NCBI RefSeq assembly: GCF_013385635.1
Contig: NZ_JACAPR010000012.1
Location: 310,001-374,000, forward strand
Length of the DNA: 64,000 nucleotides
From: Pseudomonas gingeri
GTDB lineage: Bacteria > Pseudomonadota > Gammaproteobacteria > Pseudomonadales > Pseudomonadaceae
Direction of reading: 5' to 3'
The notes under the pieces are model-generated. The model had not been told where the DNA came from. It saw only the letters and a list, made by a program, of their open reading frames with translations, and made no database searches. Position 1 is the first letter of the stretch. Every line of letters starts with the position of its first letter. Below are positions 52,505-60,572 of the stretch, in pieces. A program made the position numbers and the translations under genes.

Positions 52505-53851
52505 TCAAACGGCTTCCAGCACCACAGGGATCAGTTTCGGCGGCGCGACGCTTTCGTTCTGGAAGAAGAAGAATTCCTCGCCAAAGGCCGGGACCAGTTC
52601 GTCGAACCAGGTCGCCTGCGGGTCGAACTTGGCGTAGAAGGTGCGCAATACCCACTGCGGATCACGGGCCTGGAGAAACTGCAGGACGAAGACTTTCTCG
52701 CCACCGACGGTCTCGATCCCGTTGATCACCACCTTGCCGTAGAAGGTGCTCATCGATGGCCCGCGGACCGTGCGCGCCAGCCCGGAGACGGTGCGATAGG
52801 CCGACTGGTAGATCTCGAAGGCACGGTGCAACGGCATTGCGAAGTAATGGCTGGGGCCGGTATCGCGCTCGACGAAGAAGTAGTACGGAATGGCGCCGAG
52901 GCGCACGCCTTCGGTCCACAGCGCCGCCCAGTCGGCCGGGTCTTCGTTGATATGACGAATCAACGGCGCCTGGATCCGCAAGGTCGCCCCGGAGGAGCGG
53001 ATCCGCTGGATCGCCTGGCGGGCCATGTCCTGCTTGATCTCCACCGGATGGTTGTAGTGCCCCATCACCGAGAGGTTCTTGCCGGTCGCCACCACACGCT
53101 TGAACAGATCGATCAGGGCATCGGCGTCCTTGTCCGTGACAAAGCGCTGCGGCCAGTAAGCCACCGACTTGGTCCCCAGGCGGATGCTCTTGATGTGCGC
53201 CATGTCCGGCGCCAGCAACGGCTCGATGTACTCGGCCAGGGAACGGGTGTTCATGATCAACGGGTCGCCGCCGGTGATCAGTACATCGGTCACCTCGGTG
53301 TGTACCCGCAGGTAGGCCGCCAGTTCCTGGGATTCACGGGCGTTGAACTTGAGTTCTTCCTCGCCGATGAACTGGGCCCAGCGGAAGCAGAAGGTGCAGT
53401 AGGCGTGGCAGGTCTGGCCCGCGCCGGGAAAGAACAGCACGGTTTCCCGGTACTTGTGCTGGATACCCGACAACGGCTTGCCATCCAGGGTCACGGTGTT
53501 GTGGGTCAACTGGCCGGCCGGGTGCGGGTTCATCCGCTGCCAGACCTCCTCGACCTGACGCTTGACCGCCGCGCTGTCATCGCCGTCGATCAGCGCCTTC
53601 AGGGCCTCGTACTCATGCGCGTGCAGCATGTCGCGGTGAGGAAAGGTCATGCGGAAGATCGGATCGTCCGGAATGTTGTTCCAGTCGATCAACGTACTGA
53701 GCACATAATCGTTGGTACGAAACGGCATGACCTTGGACACTACCGTCATTGCTTCCTGCAACTCCGGGGTCAACTTCTGCCAATACACCGTATCGCGAAT
53801 AGTGCGTGAATTATAAGGCTTGTACTTCTGTGGTTCGGACATTCCCTGCAT
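52505..53851 (-). CDS. KamA-family radical SAM aminomutase, divergent
   Basis: 448 aa. Radical SAM cluster QTCHAYCTFCFRW (CxxxCxxC), ITGGDPL, and KamA-type sequence (SGATLRIQAPLIRHIN; GAIPYYFFVERDTGPSHYF). KamA enzymes convert alpha- to beta-amino acids using PLP and SAM. The C-terminal PLP-lysine region reads VVINGIETVGGEKVFVL, whereas lysine 2,3-aminomutase has a VVDAPGGGGK-type motif, so the Asp that grips the lysine side chain is not evident and the substrate may differ. First gene of the core sub-operon; probably cotranscribed with the five genes downstream. Confidence 0.85.
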   Translation of the reverse strand: MQGMSEPQKYKPYNSRTIRDTVYWQKLTPELQEAMTVVSKVMPFRTNDYVLSTLIDWNNIPDDPIFRMTFPHRDMLHAHEYEALKALIDGDDSAAVKRQVEEVWQRMNPHPAGQLTHNTVTLDGKPLSGIQHKYRETVLFFPGAGQTCHAYCTFCFRWAQFIGEEELKFNARESQELAAYLRVHTEVTDVLITGGDPLIMNTRSLAEYIEPLLAPDMAHIKSIRLGTKSVAYWPQRFVTDKDADALIDLFKRVVATGKNLSVMGHYNHPVEIKQDMARQAIQRIRSSGATLRIQAPLIRHINEDPADWAALWTEGVRLGAIPYYFFVERDTGPSHYFAMPLHRAFEIYQSAYRTVSGLARTVRGPSMSTFYGKVVINGIETVGGEKVFVLQFLQARDPQWVLRTFYAKFDPQATWFDELVPAFGEEFFFFQNESVAPPKLIPVVLEAV

Positions 53852-54106
53852 GACAGCGCTCCTGACGATTCTGTTATGAGTTCACCTTGCATATCGCTTT
53901 CAACCGGACTGTTTCGCACTGCGTTTATTCAGCAATCACAGACAAACGCAAGCCTGTTGCCTTTAACGTTGTTCAACGCGGCAAGTTCGGTCTTGTTCAG
54001 TAATGGTTATCAACCACTGACAGCGATACAGTGCTTATTCGAATCTTTTCGATCATTCATCACGGTCAATCGATCATTGTCCCCAACGGACCGATCACGG
54101 CTGTGT
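53852..54106 (-). promoter_or_regulatory. likely promoter region of the aminomutase sub-operon
   Basis: 255 bases without an ORF between the GST gene and the aminomutase. It is relatively A+T-rich near 53990-54080, with TTGTTCA and TATCAA-like elements; no operator could be assigned. Confidence 0.35.
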
Positions 54107-54760
54107 TCACTTCGCCGGCAACGGCGCCACACGCTCTTGCCCGACCCAGGCCTGGACGCTGTCGCGACTCCATTGCCGACGTACGTAGGCCGCCAGGTGC
54201 TCGGGCATCTCGTCGCCATTGGCCAGCAGGCGATTGAGCATGATTGCCAGGTCCGTGTCGGCAATGCTCCAGTCACCGAACAGATGCCCGCCGCTGTCGC
54301 CGAGGAAGGTACTGGCAACCCGGTACAGGCGCTCTACGGCAGCCTTTGCCCCATCGGACAGGGGTTGGTCTTTCTTGCCGAAATAGATCAGGTCGGCCGG
54401 ACGCTCCTGGCGAATCACCAGCAGGTCGCTGCGCAACCAGGCCTGCAGTTGACGAGCGCGGGCACGTTCCTGCAGGCCACGGGGCAGAACCTGTTTATGA
54501 CCGGCATGGGCAAAGGCCTCGTCGAGGTATTCGGCGATGGCCGAGGACTCGGTCAGGGCAAAACCGTCATGGACCAGGGTCGGCACCTTGCAGGTCAGCG
54601 ACAGGTCGCGATAAGCCGGCAAGTAGTTGTCCCGTTGCTTGAGATCGACGGTGACAATATCAAACGGCAGTTCCTTTTCTTTCAAGGCAACAAATGCCGA
54701 CAACGCAAAGGCACTGACAAAGTCCGCGCCGACATACAGGGTTAATGATTGATCAGCCAC
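54107..54760 (-). CDS. yfcF: glutathione transferase YfcF-like
   Basis: 217 aa from the GTG at 54760, with AGGA 7 bases upstream. It follows E. coli YfcF closely: TLYVGADFVSAFALSAFVALKEK, VPTLVHDGFALTESSAIAEYLDE, RARARQLQAWLRSDLL, RQERPADLIYFG, LFGDWSIADTDLAIMLNRL. YfcF has glutathione-dependent thiol/peroxidase activity. Inside the cluster it may serve detoxification of a reactive intermediate or be a bystander. Confidence 0.87.
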   Translation of the reverse strand: MADQSLTLYVGADFVSAFALSAFVALKEKELPFDIVTVDLKQRDNYLPAYRDLSLTCKVPTLVHDGFALTESSAIAEYLDEAFAHAGHKQVLPRGLQERARARQLQAWLRSDLLVIRQERPADLIYFGKKDQPLSDGAKAAVERLYRVASTFLGDSGGHLFGDWSIADTDLAIMLNRLLANGDEMPEHLAAYVRRQWSRDSVQAWVGQERVAPLPAK

Positions 54761-55090
54761 AGGATGTTCCTTTCCAGATTCAAATAGTTGAATAGTTTCA
54801 ATCGAATGTTTCGACTGCAAAAACTGCCTGACAGATAGACAACAGGACAATGCGCAGCAATATGCCGGACTGCCCATCACTCAAATTGATTCAGCGCTGT
54901 TATCTACGGAAAGGATCGTAGATAACTGCAAGCCCCTTCGATAGATACAGAAAATGCCTGTTTGCATCGATACAGATGGCCCACGGACAAGCGGATACAT
55001 CGGTAGCATCAGGCAGCCGATTGCCCTGGAGCAGGCGAAGGTGAGGCAGCAGGAAAGTACCAGGCACAAAAACCGGCAGCAGAAATGCAA
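54761..55090. other. intergenic region with a perfect 10-bp inverted repeat
   Basis: No gene supported. GTTATCTACG (54899-54908) and CGTAGATAAC (54917-54926) form a perfect palindrome around GAAAGGAT, the kind of site a dimeric regulator could use. No T-run follows, so it is not a terminator. Confidence 0.5.
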
Positions 55091-55120
55091 TCAGGGAGCC
55101 AACGAACGTTGGCTCCCTGA
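55091..55120 (-). terminator. strong hairpin downstream of the cupin gene
   Basis: TCAGGGAGCCAACG paired with CGTTGGCTCCCTGA, a 14-bp perfect stem. It lies 33 bases after the cupin stop. The minus-strand T-run is poor (TTGCATTT), so it may act as terminator or mRNA stabiliser. Confidence 0.55.
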
Positions 55121-55152
55121 CAGGAACATCGGCGGGGAGAGATCGCGACGGG

Positions 55153-55638
55153 TTACTTCACCACGCCGATCCGCCCGTTCTGATCAGCGAAATTCGACAG
55201 TGCCGCCACCTGCGGCATGTTGCTGATATTGAGCATCACCAACGGCTCGTCCACGGAGCCATTGACGAAACCATGCGGGTTCCAGGCCGGCACCACGATC
55301 ACGTCGCCACTGCCGACCGCTACCGCCTCGGCATCGCCCAGGGTCAACTCGCCCCGGCCCGACTGGATGATGAACAGGTGCCACCAGGTATGGGCATGCC
55401 CATTCAGGGTGGTCCCCGGGTTCAGCCACTGCATCGAGATCACGGTGCCGGGCAGGATTTCGCAACCGCCGATGCTCGACTCGCTCGACAGCGCGACAAT
55501 ATCGGTATCGCTGGGCTGCATGTCCCGTTGCAGGCTCGCCAGGTCCGAGCCTTTCCAGACCTGAGGCTTGGGTGATGACCCTTGCAGGCTGTTGCGGAAA
55601 TCCTGATAGGTGAAAAAGCTGCCCTTGAAGGTATCCAT
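55153..55638 (-). CDS. single-domain cupin protein
   Basis: 161 aa from the ATG at 55638, preceded by GGAACGAC; a Met four codons earlier is possible. Cupin motif 1 is modified (NGHAHTWWHLFIIQSGRG, HxHx3H), motif 2 reads GDVIVVPAWNPHGFVNG with the third His. A metal-dependent oxygenase or isomerase role is possible. It lies 55 bases after the Rid gene, in the ATP-grasp sub-operon; cupins also act in bacilysin-type pathways. Confidence 0.8.
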   Translation of the reverse strand: MDTFKGSFFTYQDFRNSLQGSSPKPQVWKGSDLASLQRDMQPSDTDIVALSSESSIGGCEILPGTVISMQWLNPGTTLNGHAHTWWHLFIIQSGRGELTLGDAEAVAVGSGDVIVVPAWNPHGFVNGSVDEPLVMLNISNMPQVAALSNFADQNGRIGVVK

Positions 55639-55693
55639 GTGTCGTTCCATTTTTTTCGTGCGGCGTACCGTTCTCGCCACACAGACATTGAAT

Positions 55694-56185
55694 TTATAGC
55701 TGGCGCAACGCCCCTTCGCTAACCGCGGCAATGATATCGACTTCAATGGCGGCATTCTTCGGCAATTGATACACGCCGATGGTCGTCCGGGTATGCCGGC
55801 CGGCATCGCCCAGCACCCGATGGAGCACATCCGAAGCGCCATTGGCGACTTCGCTCAGCTCGGGAAAGTCTTCCGTCGACTTGACGTAGACCGTCACCCG
55901 CACCAGGGTCTTTATGCGATCCAGCGAACCGATGGTCTGCAGGATCAGCGCCAGCCCGCGCATCGCACTGATGCGCGCGGCTTTCTGCCCTTCGGTCAGG
56001 CTCAGGTTGGCACCGACGCGCCCGGGCAGGATCACCCTGCCGCTCATCATCGGCACCAGGCCGCTGACGTAGACCTGGTCATGCAGGCGGATCACCGGCG
56101 AGTAATGACCTCCGGCGGTGTTTTCGCCGTAGATGTCATAACCCAGTTCCTGGGCAATGGCGATAAAACGTTCATCACACGACAT
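55694..56185 (-). CDS. Rid-family (RidA/YjgF-like) protein
   Basis: 163 aa from the ATG at 56185, with AGGAAG 8 bases upstream. A GTG at 56257 overlapping the ATP-grasp stop (GTGA) and preceded by GAGG is a credible alternative (187 aa). Rid fold: VYVSGLVPMM, VRVTVYVKSTEDFPELSEV, and the conserved Arg in HTRTTIGVYQLPKNAAIEVDIIA that hydrolyses enamines/imines. It may process an imine generated by the aminotransferase or dehydrogenase of this cluster. Confidence 0.87.
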   Translation of the reverse strand: MSCDERFIAIAQELGYDIYGENTAGGHYSPVIRLHDQVYVSGLVPMMSGRVILPGRVGANLSLTEGQKAARISAMRGLALILQTIGSLDRIKTLVRVTVYVKSTEDFPELSEVANGASDVLHRVLGDAGRHTRTTIGVYQLPKNAAIEVDIIAAVSEGALRQL

Positions 56186-56253
56186 CAACATGACTTCCTT
56201 CTGTGGATGGGCAAGCACCGGTAGCAACGCGTCAGGCCAGGGCGGTTCGGGGT

Positions 56254-57543
56254 TCACGACAGTGCCTCTTCGAGGTGCCGTACCGGCTCGAACTGCGAAA
56301 CCACGATCGCCGACTCGATGGCCTGCGTCAGTTGCAGCAGTTGCTGGCTGAGCGTCGGGTAGTCGGGGTTGAAGAGAATCACGTGGCCGATGAACGAGGT
56401 GTTGTCGGTCACCAGGGCCGACACCCGGTCACCCACGTCCTTGCTGTAGCAGCCCTCGATCACCTCGATACCCAGGCTGGCGGCCAAGGCCTGGATATCC
56501 GGCAGCTGCTGCAAGGTGCCGTGGGCCGGCGCGCTCACCAGGCGGATCCCGCAGTAGCCCTGCGCGACCGGCTCGACCTGGGCCATGCGCCCTTCGACCG
56601 CCCAGCGCACCCAGCTCTCCCAGGGATCAAATGTAGCGAAGGCTTTACGGGCCAGGTCCCAGATATGCATGCCCGCCGGACGCATATTGGTTTCCACGGC
56701 CGAGGTCATGCCGTCCTGCTTGAAGAAGACCTCGTTGTGATAGGCGCCATTGTCCAGGGAGACCAGTTGGCGCATGTGCTCGCCCGCCGAAGCGATGGCC
56801 GTCAGTGCCGTCCCCGTCAATGGCGCGGGAACGACCTGCTGGATTTCGGCGCGATAAGCCCCTTCGGTGGTGGTCTTCTCGGTCACCCAGGAACGCCCCG
56901 CCACGCAGTCCCAGCTGTATTCCCGAGCCTCCTGTACCAGTTCTTCGACAATGATGCCGCCCGCCCGGTATTGCTCCAGACCCACCCAGGCCTCTTCGCA
57001 TTCGGCCGGCGAGTGGATCACCCGGCAACCCCGGCTGGCACCTTCGCAGGCCGGCTTGATAAAGGCCTTGCCGCCGAGCGCCGCGACCCGCTGGCGCAGT
57101 TCGTCGAGGTTCTCGACCCGGCAGGAAAACACCGGTTGATAACTCGCCGGCGAGGTCGGCGCCGCGGCCTCCAGTTGACGGAAGATTTCCTTGTCCAGGC
57201 CGGCCCGGGCCTGCTCGGGCGTGATGCCCGGCAAGCCATGGCGCGTCGCCAGGCCGGCACCGAGCAATACCCCGCGATCGGAAAACGGCAACACGCCGAT
57301 CAGGTCCCACTCATCGGCCGCCAGGCAACTGGACACCGCGTTCAGCGCCGCATCGAGGTTTTCCACGGCCAGGGAAGTGGTCCAGACGTAGTCCGCCACT
57401 TCGTAGTCTTCCAGCTGGACCTTTTCCACCAGCAGGATCAGCGTCGCCTGGTAGAGCGACCGGCACAGCTCGCGCAGCTTGCCGATGTCACGGACGCGGT
57501 TGCCGTTGTAGCCGACCACGATCACACAGGGTTTTGTACTCAT
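56254..57543 (-). CDS. ATP-grasp ligase
   Basis: 429 aa from the ATG at 57543, with AAGGGG about 10 bases upstream. ATP-grasp fold: LPGITPEQARAGLDKEIFRQL, AFIKPACEGASRGCRVI (ATP-binding Lys and loop), GGIIVEELVQEAREYSWDCV, and the metal-binding VETNMRPAGMHIWDLARKAF. It resembles L-amino-acid ligases such as BacD, which join amino acids through acyl-phosphates. Likely builds a dipeptide or amide in the cluster product. Follows the transporter by 53 bases. Confidence 0.87.
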   Translation of the reverse strand: MSTKPCVIVVGYNGNRVRDIGKLRELCRSLYQATLILLVEKVQLEDYEVADYVWTTSLAVENLDAALNAVSSCLAADEWDLIGVLPFSDRGVLLGAGLATRHGLPGITPEQARAGLDKEIFRQLEAAAPTSPASYQPVFSCRVENLDELRQRVAALGGKAFIKPACEGASRGCRVIHSPAECEEAWVGLEQYRAGGIIVEELVQEAREYSWDCVAGRSWVTEKTTTEGAYRAEIQQVVPAPLTGTALTAIASAGEHMRQLVSLDNGAYHNEVFFKQDGMTSAVETNMRPAGMHIWDLARKAFATFDPWESWVRWAVEGRMAQVEPVAQGYCGIRLVSAPAHGTLQQLPDIQALAASLGIEVIEGCYSKDVGDRVSALVTDNTSFIGHVILFNPDYPTLSQQLLQLTQAIESAIVVSQFEPVRHLEEALS

Positions 57544-57596
57544 ATCGGATATCCCCTTCTTGTTACGCACTCTTTGCGCGGACGCCTGCCATGGGC

Positions 57597-58697
57597 TCAG
57601 TCATGCAGCGGTGCGTTGAGCCTGCGATTGAGGTAGTACCAGGCCAGGATCCCCAGGGCACCGATCACCCCCAGGACATAGGCGTTATAAGGGTCGGGCA
57701 GCGCCCGCATGAGCAGCACGGTCAGGCCGGCGCCGACCCCCAGGGACACTTCCTTGGCGAACATGCTGTTCTGCTTCACGGAGAAGTAGTCCAGGTAGCT
57801 GAACGCACATTCGGCGATGGACAGCAGGGTGACCCAGATGAATGCGCCGATCAGGGTTTCCACATGGAAGGCGGCCGGCGAGGACAGCACGAGGAACCCG
57901 GCGAAGATGATGCCGATCACGGCAAATATCTTGAAACGGCCGGTCAGTTCGATCACGCGCATGACCGGCACTTGCAGGAACACCACCACGGCGCTGTTGA
58001 GGATCAGCATCAGGCCGTACCACGACGGCAGTTCGCCGGTTTCCCGCAGGATCGCCTGGGGCAGGATCGAGAACACCCCGAACAGCTTGATGCCCATGAT
58101 GATCCCGGCGATCACCCACGGCAGCTTGCCCAGCCAGCCGGAACCGCCCTGGGCCTTCGAAGGCGAGGAAATGGTCGGCAGTTGCAGGGTCGCGCCCATG
58201 GCGACCGGCAGGCACATCAGCACGAAGCCGGCGGCGCCGAGGAAAAACAGGGTCGGGGTCAGCTGCGGCGACAGCAGGATCAGGCCGGCGATCAGGCTGC
58301 CCATGTTCATCGCCACACGATTGTAGGCCGCGCCTTCCTTGGTCTGCGCCGCCTCGCTCTTGATCAGGTACCCGGCGATGGCAATCCCGTAGGCGAACAG
58401 CGCCGCGCCGAACATGACGATGCCCTGGTCCTTGGTCAGTGCCAGCAGCACCAGGCCGGCCGTGGCACACAGCAGCGTGACGCTGAGGGAGCGGCGGCCG
58501 AGGAACAGCAGCGTCAAAGGCAAGAGCAACAGCAGCGCGCGGTAACCCAGGGCGAGAATACTGTTGGTCGCGGTGTCGAGCCAGACGTTGGCCTTGCCCA
58601 GAACCGCGAACAGCGATACGGCGGTAATGATCCGGATGACGAACAGCCGGACGTTAACGGCCGGCTTGGCAATACCGGCAGTTGTTTCAACACTCAT
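57597..58697 (-). CDS. MFS-type transporter
   Basis: 366 aa, 10-12 hydrophobic helices, shorter than typical 400-aa MFS exporters. Segments such as FVIRIITAVSLFAVLG, NMGSLIAGLILLSPQ, PWVIAGIIMGIKLFGVFSI and SLGVGAGLTVLLMRALP define the helices. First gene of the minus-strand cluster, divergent from the MocR gene. Probably exports the product and gives self-protection. Confidence 0.82.
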   Translation of the reverse strand: MSVETTAGIAKPAVNVRLFVIRIITAVSLFAVLGKANVWLDTATNSILALGYRALLLLLPLTLLFLGRRSLSVTLLCATAGLVLLALTKDQGIVMFGAALFAYGIAIAGYLIKSEAAQTKEGAAYNRVAMNMGSLIAGLILLSPQLTPTLFFLGAAGFVLMCLPVAMGATLQLPTISSPSKAQGGSGWLGKLPWVIAGIIMGIKLFGVFSILPQAILRETGELPSWYGLMLILNSAVVVFLQVPVMRVIELTGRFKIFAVIGIIFAGFLVLSSPAAFHVETLIGAFIWVTLLSIAECAFSYLDYFSVKQNSMFAKEVSLGVGAGLTVLLMRALPDPYNAYVLGVIGALGILAWYYLNRRLNAPLHD

Positions 58698-58770
58698 GGA
58701 AAACCTCTTCGATCAGAACGATGCACAGGGCGATGGCGTCGATACTAGTGAGCGGAGGTCTTCTTGATCA

Positions 58771-58808
58771 GAGCAAGTTAGACTAGAATCCTCCGAACTT
58801 TATTGCTC
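58771..58808. promoter_or_regulatory. inverted repeat in the MFS/MocR divergent promoter
   Basis: GAGCAA (58771-58776) and TTGCTC (58803-58808) are spaced by 26 bases just before the MocR ATG. MocR proteins usually bind paired sites in such divergent promoters. Binding is inferred. Confidence 0.35.
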
Positions 58809-58810
58809 GG

Positions 58811-60235
58811 ATGACCAGTAAAATGCAGGCGCAAAGAGCCGTGATCGCCGCTATCGAGTTCGAATCCGGCGCGCCACTGGTACAGCAGATCGTCGAGCGC
58901 TTCACCGCGGCCATCAGCCAGGGTGGCCTGCAGCACGGCGCCAAGTTGCCGCCGATCCGTGAACTGTCGGAACTGATGGGGGTGGGCAAGTCGACGGTGG
59001 TCGAGGCCCTGGACCGCCTGCGGGCCAAGGGCCTGGTCGCCTCGCGCCAAGGTTCGGGGCACTATGTCACCCGTCTCAGCGCGGCGGCGCATGCCGGTGT
59101 CGGCCGTGATCTGCTGCCCCAGGACACCCTCAGCGTGGTGCGCCGTGCCCTGCTGCTGGACAACGGTGCCCTACGGCCCGGCTGTGGTTTCCTGCCCTCG
59201 TCCTGGTTGCCCGGCGAAGAACTGCTCAAGGCCGCGCGCGGCACCCTGCGCTCCACCACCCTGCGCATGGGCGAGGCCGGTGTCCCCGCCGGCTATCTGC
59301 CGTTGCGCCAGGCCCTGCGGGTGAAACTGGCGACCTTCGGCATCGAGGTCCCGGTGGAGCAGATTGTGACCACCGCCAACACCGTGCAGGCCATCGACAT
59401 GCTGATGCGCCTGCTGATCAAGCCCGGCGATACGGTGCTGCTGGACGATCCGTGCTACTTCAACCTGCGTTCGAACCTGTTGCTCCATGGCGCCAAGGTG
59501 ATCAGCATCGCCCGCGACTGCGAAGGCGTGGATTTCACCCGGCTCGAACAACTGCTCGACAGCCACCGGCCGGTGCTTTACCTGACCAACACCACCCTGC
59601 ATAACCCCACCGGGCATTCGTTCTCGCCAGCCCAGGTGTATCGCTTGCTGGAGTTGAGTCACCGCTACGGTTTCCATATCGTCGAAGACGACCTGTACTG
59701 CGATATCCAGCAGAAGCGCACACCGCGGCTGGCGGCGGCCGGCGGGCTGGAAAACATCAGCTATGTCTCGGGTTTCACCAAGACCCTGAGCGCCAACAGC
59801 CGGGTCAGTTATGCCGTGCTGACGCCGGAACTGGCGGCGCGGATGATCGCCCTGAAGATGATGAGCGGCGGCGTGACTTCGGAGCTGGCCGAGCAGATGA
59901 CCTACCGGATGCTCAGCGACGGCAGCTACACCAAGCATGCGCGGCGGCTGGTCGACCGTTTGTACGAGTCGAACGACCGGGTCGCGCAATGGCTGGCAGA
60001 AGCGGGCTGCGCGTTGTCATCCTGTCCGGGCGAGGGCCTGTTTCTCTGGACCCGCCTGCCCGCCGGGATGAACGCCGAGACACTGGCGCGCAAGGGCCTG
60101 GAGAATGACATCGTGCTGGCCCCTGGAACCCTGTTGAGCACGGCCGACGATGCGGTGAGCTTCCTGCGGTTCAACGTCGCCCATAGCGATGACCCACGTG
60201 TGCGGGAGAGGTTCATGCGCCTGCTGGATAGCTGA
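58811..60235 (+). CDS. MocR-family transcriptional regulator of the biosynthetic cluster
   Basis: 474 aa; start at 58811 or Met at 58823. GntR winged HTH (PLVQQIVERFTAAISQGGLQHGAKLPPIRELSELMGVGKSTVVEALDRLRAKGLVASRQGSGHYV), then an aminotransferase domain with LTNTTLHNPTGHSFSP, IVEDDLYCDI and the PLP Lys in VSGFTKTLSANSRVSYAV. It is divergently transcribed from the MFS gene with 113 bases between, the classic position for a local regulator sensing an amine or amino acid through PLP. Confidence 0.9.
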   Translation: MTSKMQAQRAVIAAIEFESGAPLVQQIVERFTAAISQGGLQHGAKLPPIRELSELMGVGKSTVVEALDRLRAKGLVASRQGSGHYVTRLSAAAHAGVGRDLLPQDTLSVVRRALLLDNGALRPGCGFLPSSWLPGEELLKAARGTLRSTTLRMGEAGVPAGYLPLRQALRVKLATFGIEVPVEQIVTTANTVQAIDMLMRLLIKPGDTVLLDDPCYFNLRSNLLLHGAKVISIARDCEGVDFTRLEQLLDSHRPVLYLTNTTLHNPTGHSFSPAQVYRLLELSHRYGFHIVEDDLYCDIQQKRTPRLAAAGGLENISYVSGFTKTLSANSRVSYAVLTPELAARMIALKMMSGGVTSELAEQMTYRMLSDGSYTKHARRLVDRLYESNDRVAQWLAEAGCALSSCPGEGLFLWTRLPAGMNAETLARKGLENDIVLAPGTLLSTADDAVSFLRFNVAHSDDPRVRERFMRLLDS

Positions 60236-60263
60236 GTGTCACAATCCATGCAGGATCTGGCTT

Positions 60264-60350
60264 GTGTAGGCGCTGGCTTGCCAGCGATGAGGCCTTCAAG
60301 CCTTGCACTGCCTGCCCGGGCGCCATCGCCGGCAAGCCGGCTCCCACAAG
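60264..60350. repeat. REPIN
   Basis: Inverted REP pair: GTAGGCGCTGGCTTGCCAGC with GATGAGGCC on the left, CATCGCCGGCAAGCCGGCTC on the right. Same family as the element inside wssD. Confidence 0.8.
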
Positions 60351-60390
60351 ATCGCGCCTCACCACACAATATCGTTGCCACCATGCCCTG

Positions 60391-60491
60391 CGTAGGAGCT
60401 GGCTTGTGTAGGAGCTGGCTTGCCAGCGAAGAGGCCTTCAAGCCTTGCACTGCCTGTCCGGGCGTCATCGCCGGCCAGCCGGCTCCCACAA
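60391..60491. repeat. REPIN, second copy in tandem
   Basis: Near-identical to 60264-60350 with the loop CTTCAAGCCTTGCACTGCCT conserved. A partial extra copy of TAGGAGCTGGCTTG sits at its left end. The two form a short tandem array between the MocR gene and cyoE. Confidence 0.8.
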
Positions 60492-60518
60492 GTTTGTGTC
60501 TCACCACGAAGACAGGCG

Positions 60519-60558
60519 AAAAAAAGCCCCGCGCTTCTTCCGAAGGCGGGGCTTTTTC
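60519..60558 (-). terminator. rho-independent terminator of the cyo operon
   Basis: GCCCCGC/GCGGGGC stem with additional CTTC/GAAG pairing, T7 on the minus strand, 15 bases after the cyoE stop. Confidence 0.85.
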
Positions 60559-60572
60559 GTCTGACGGGTCAC

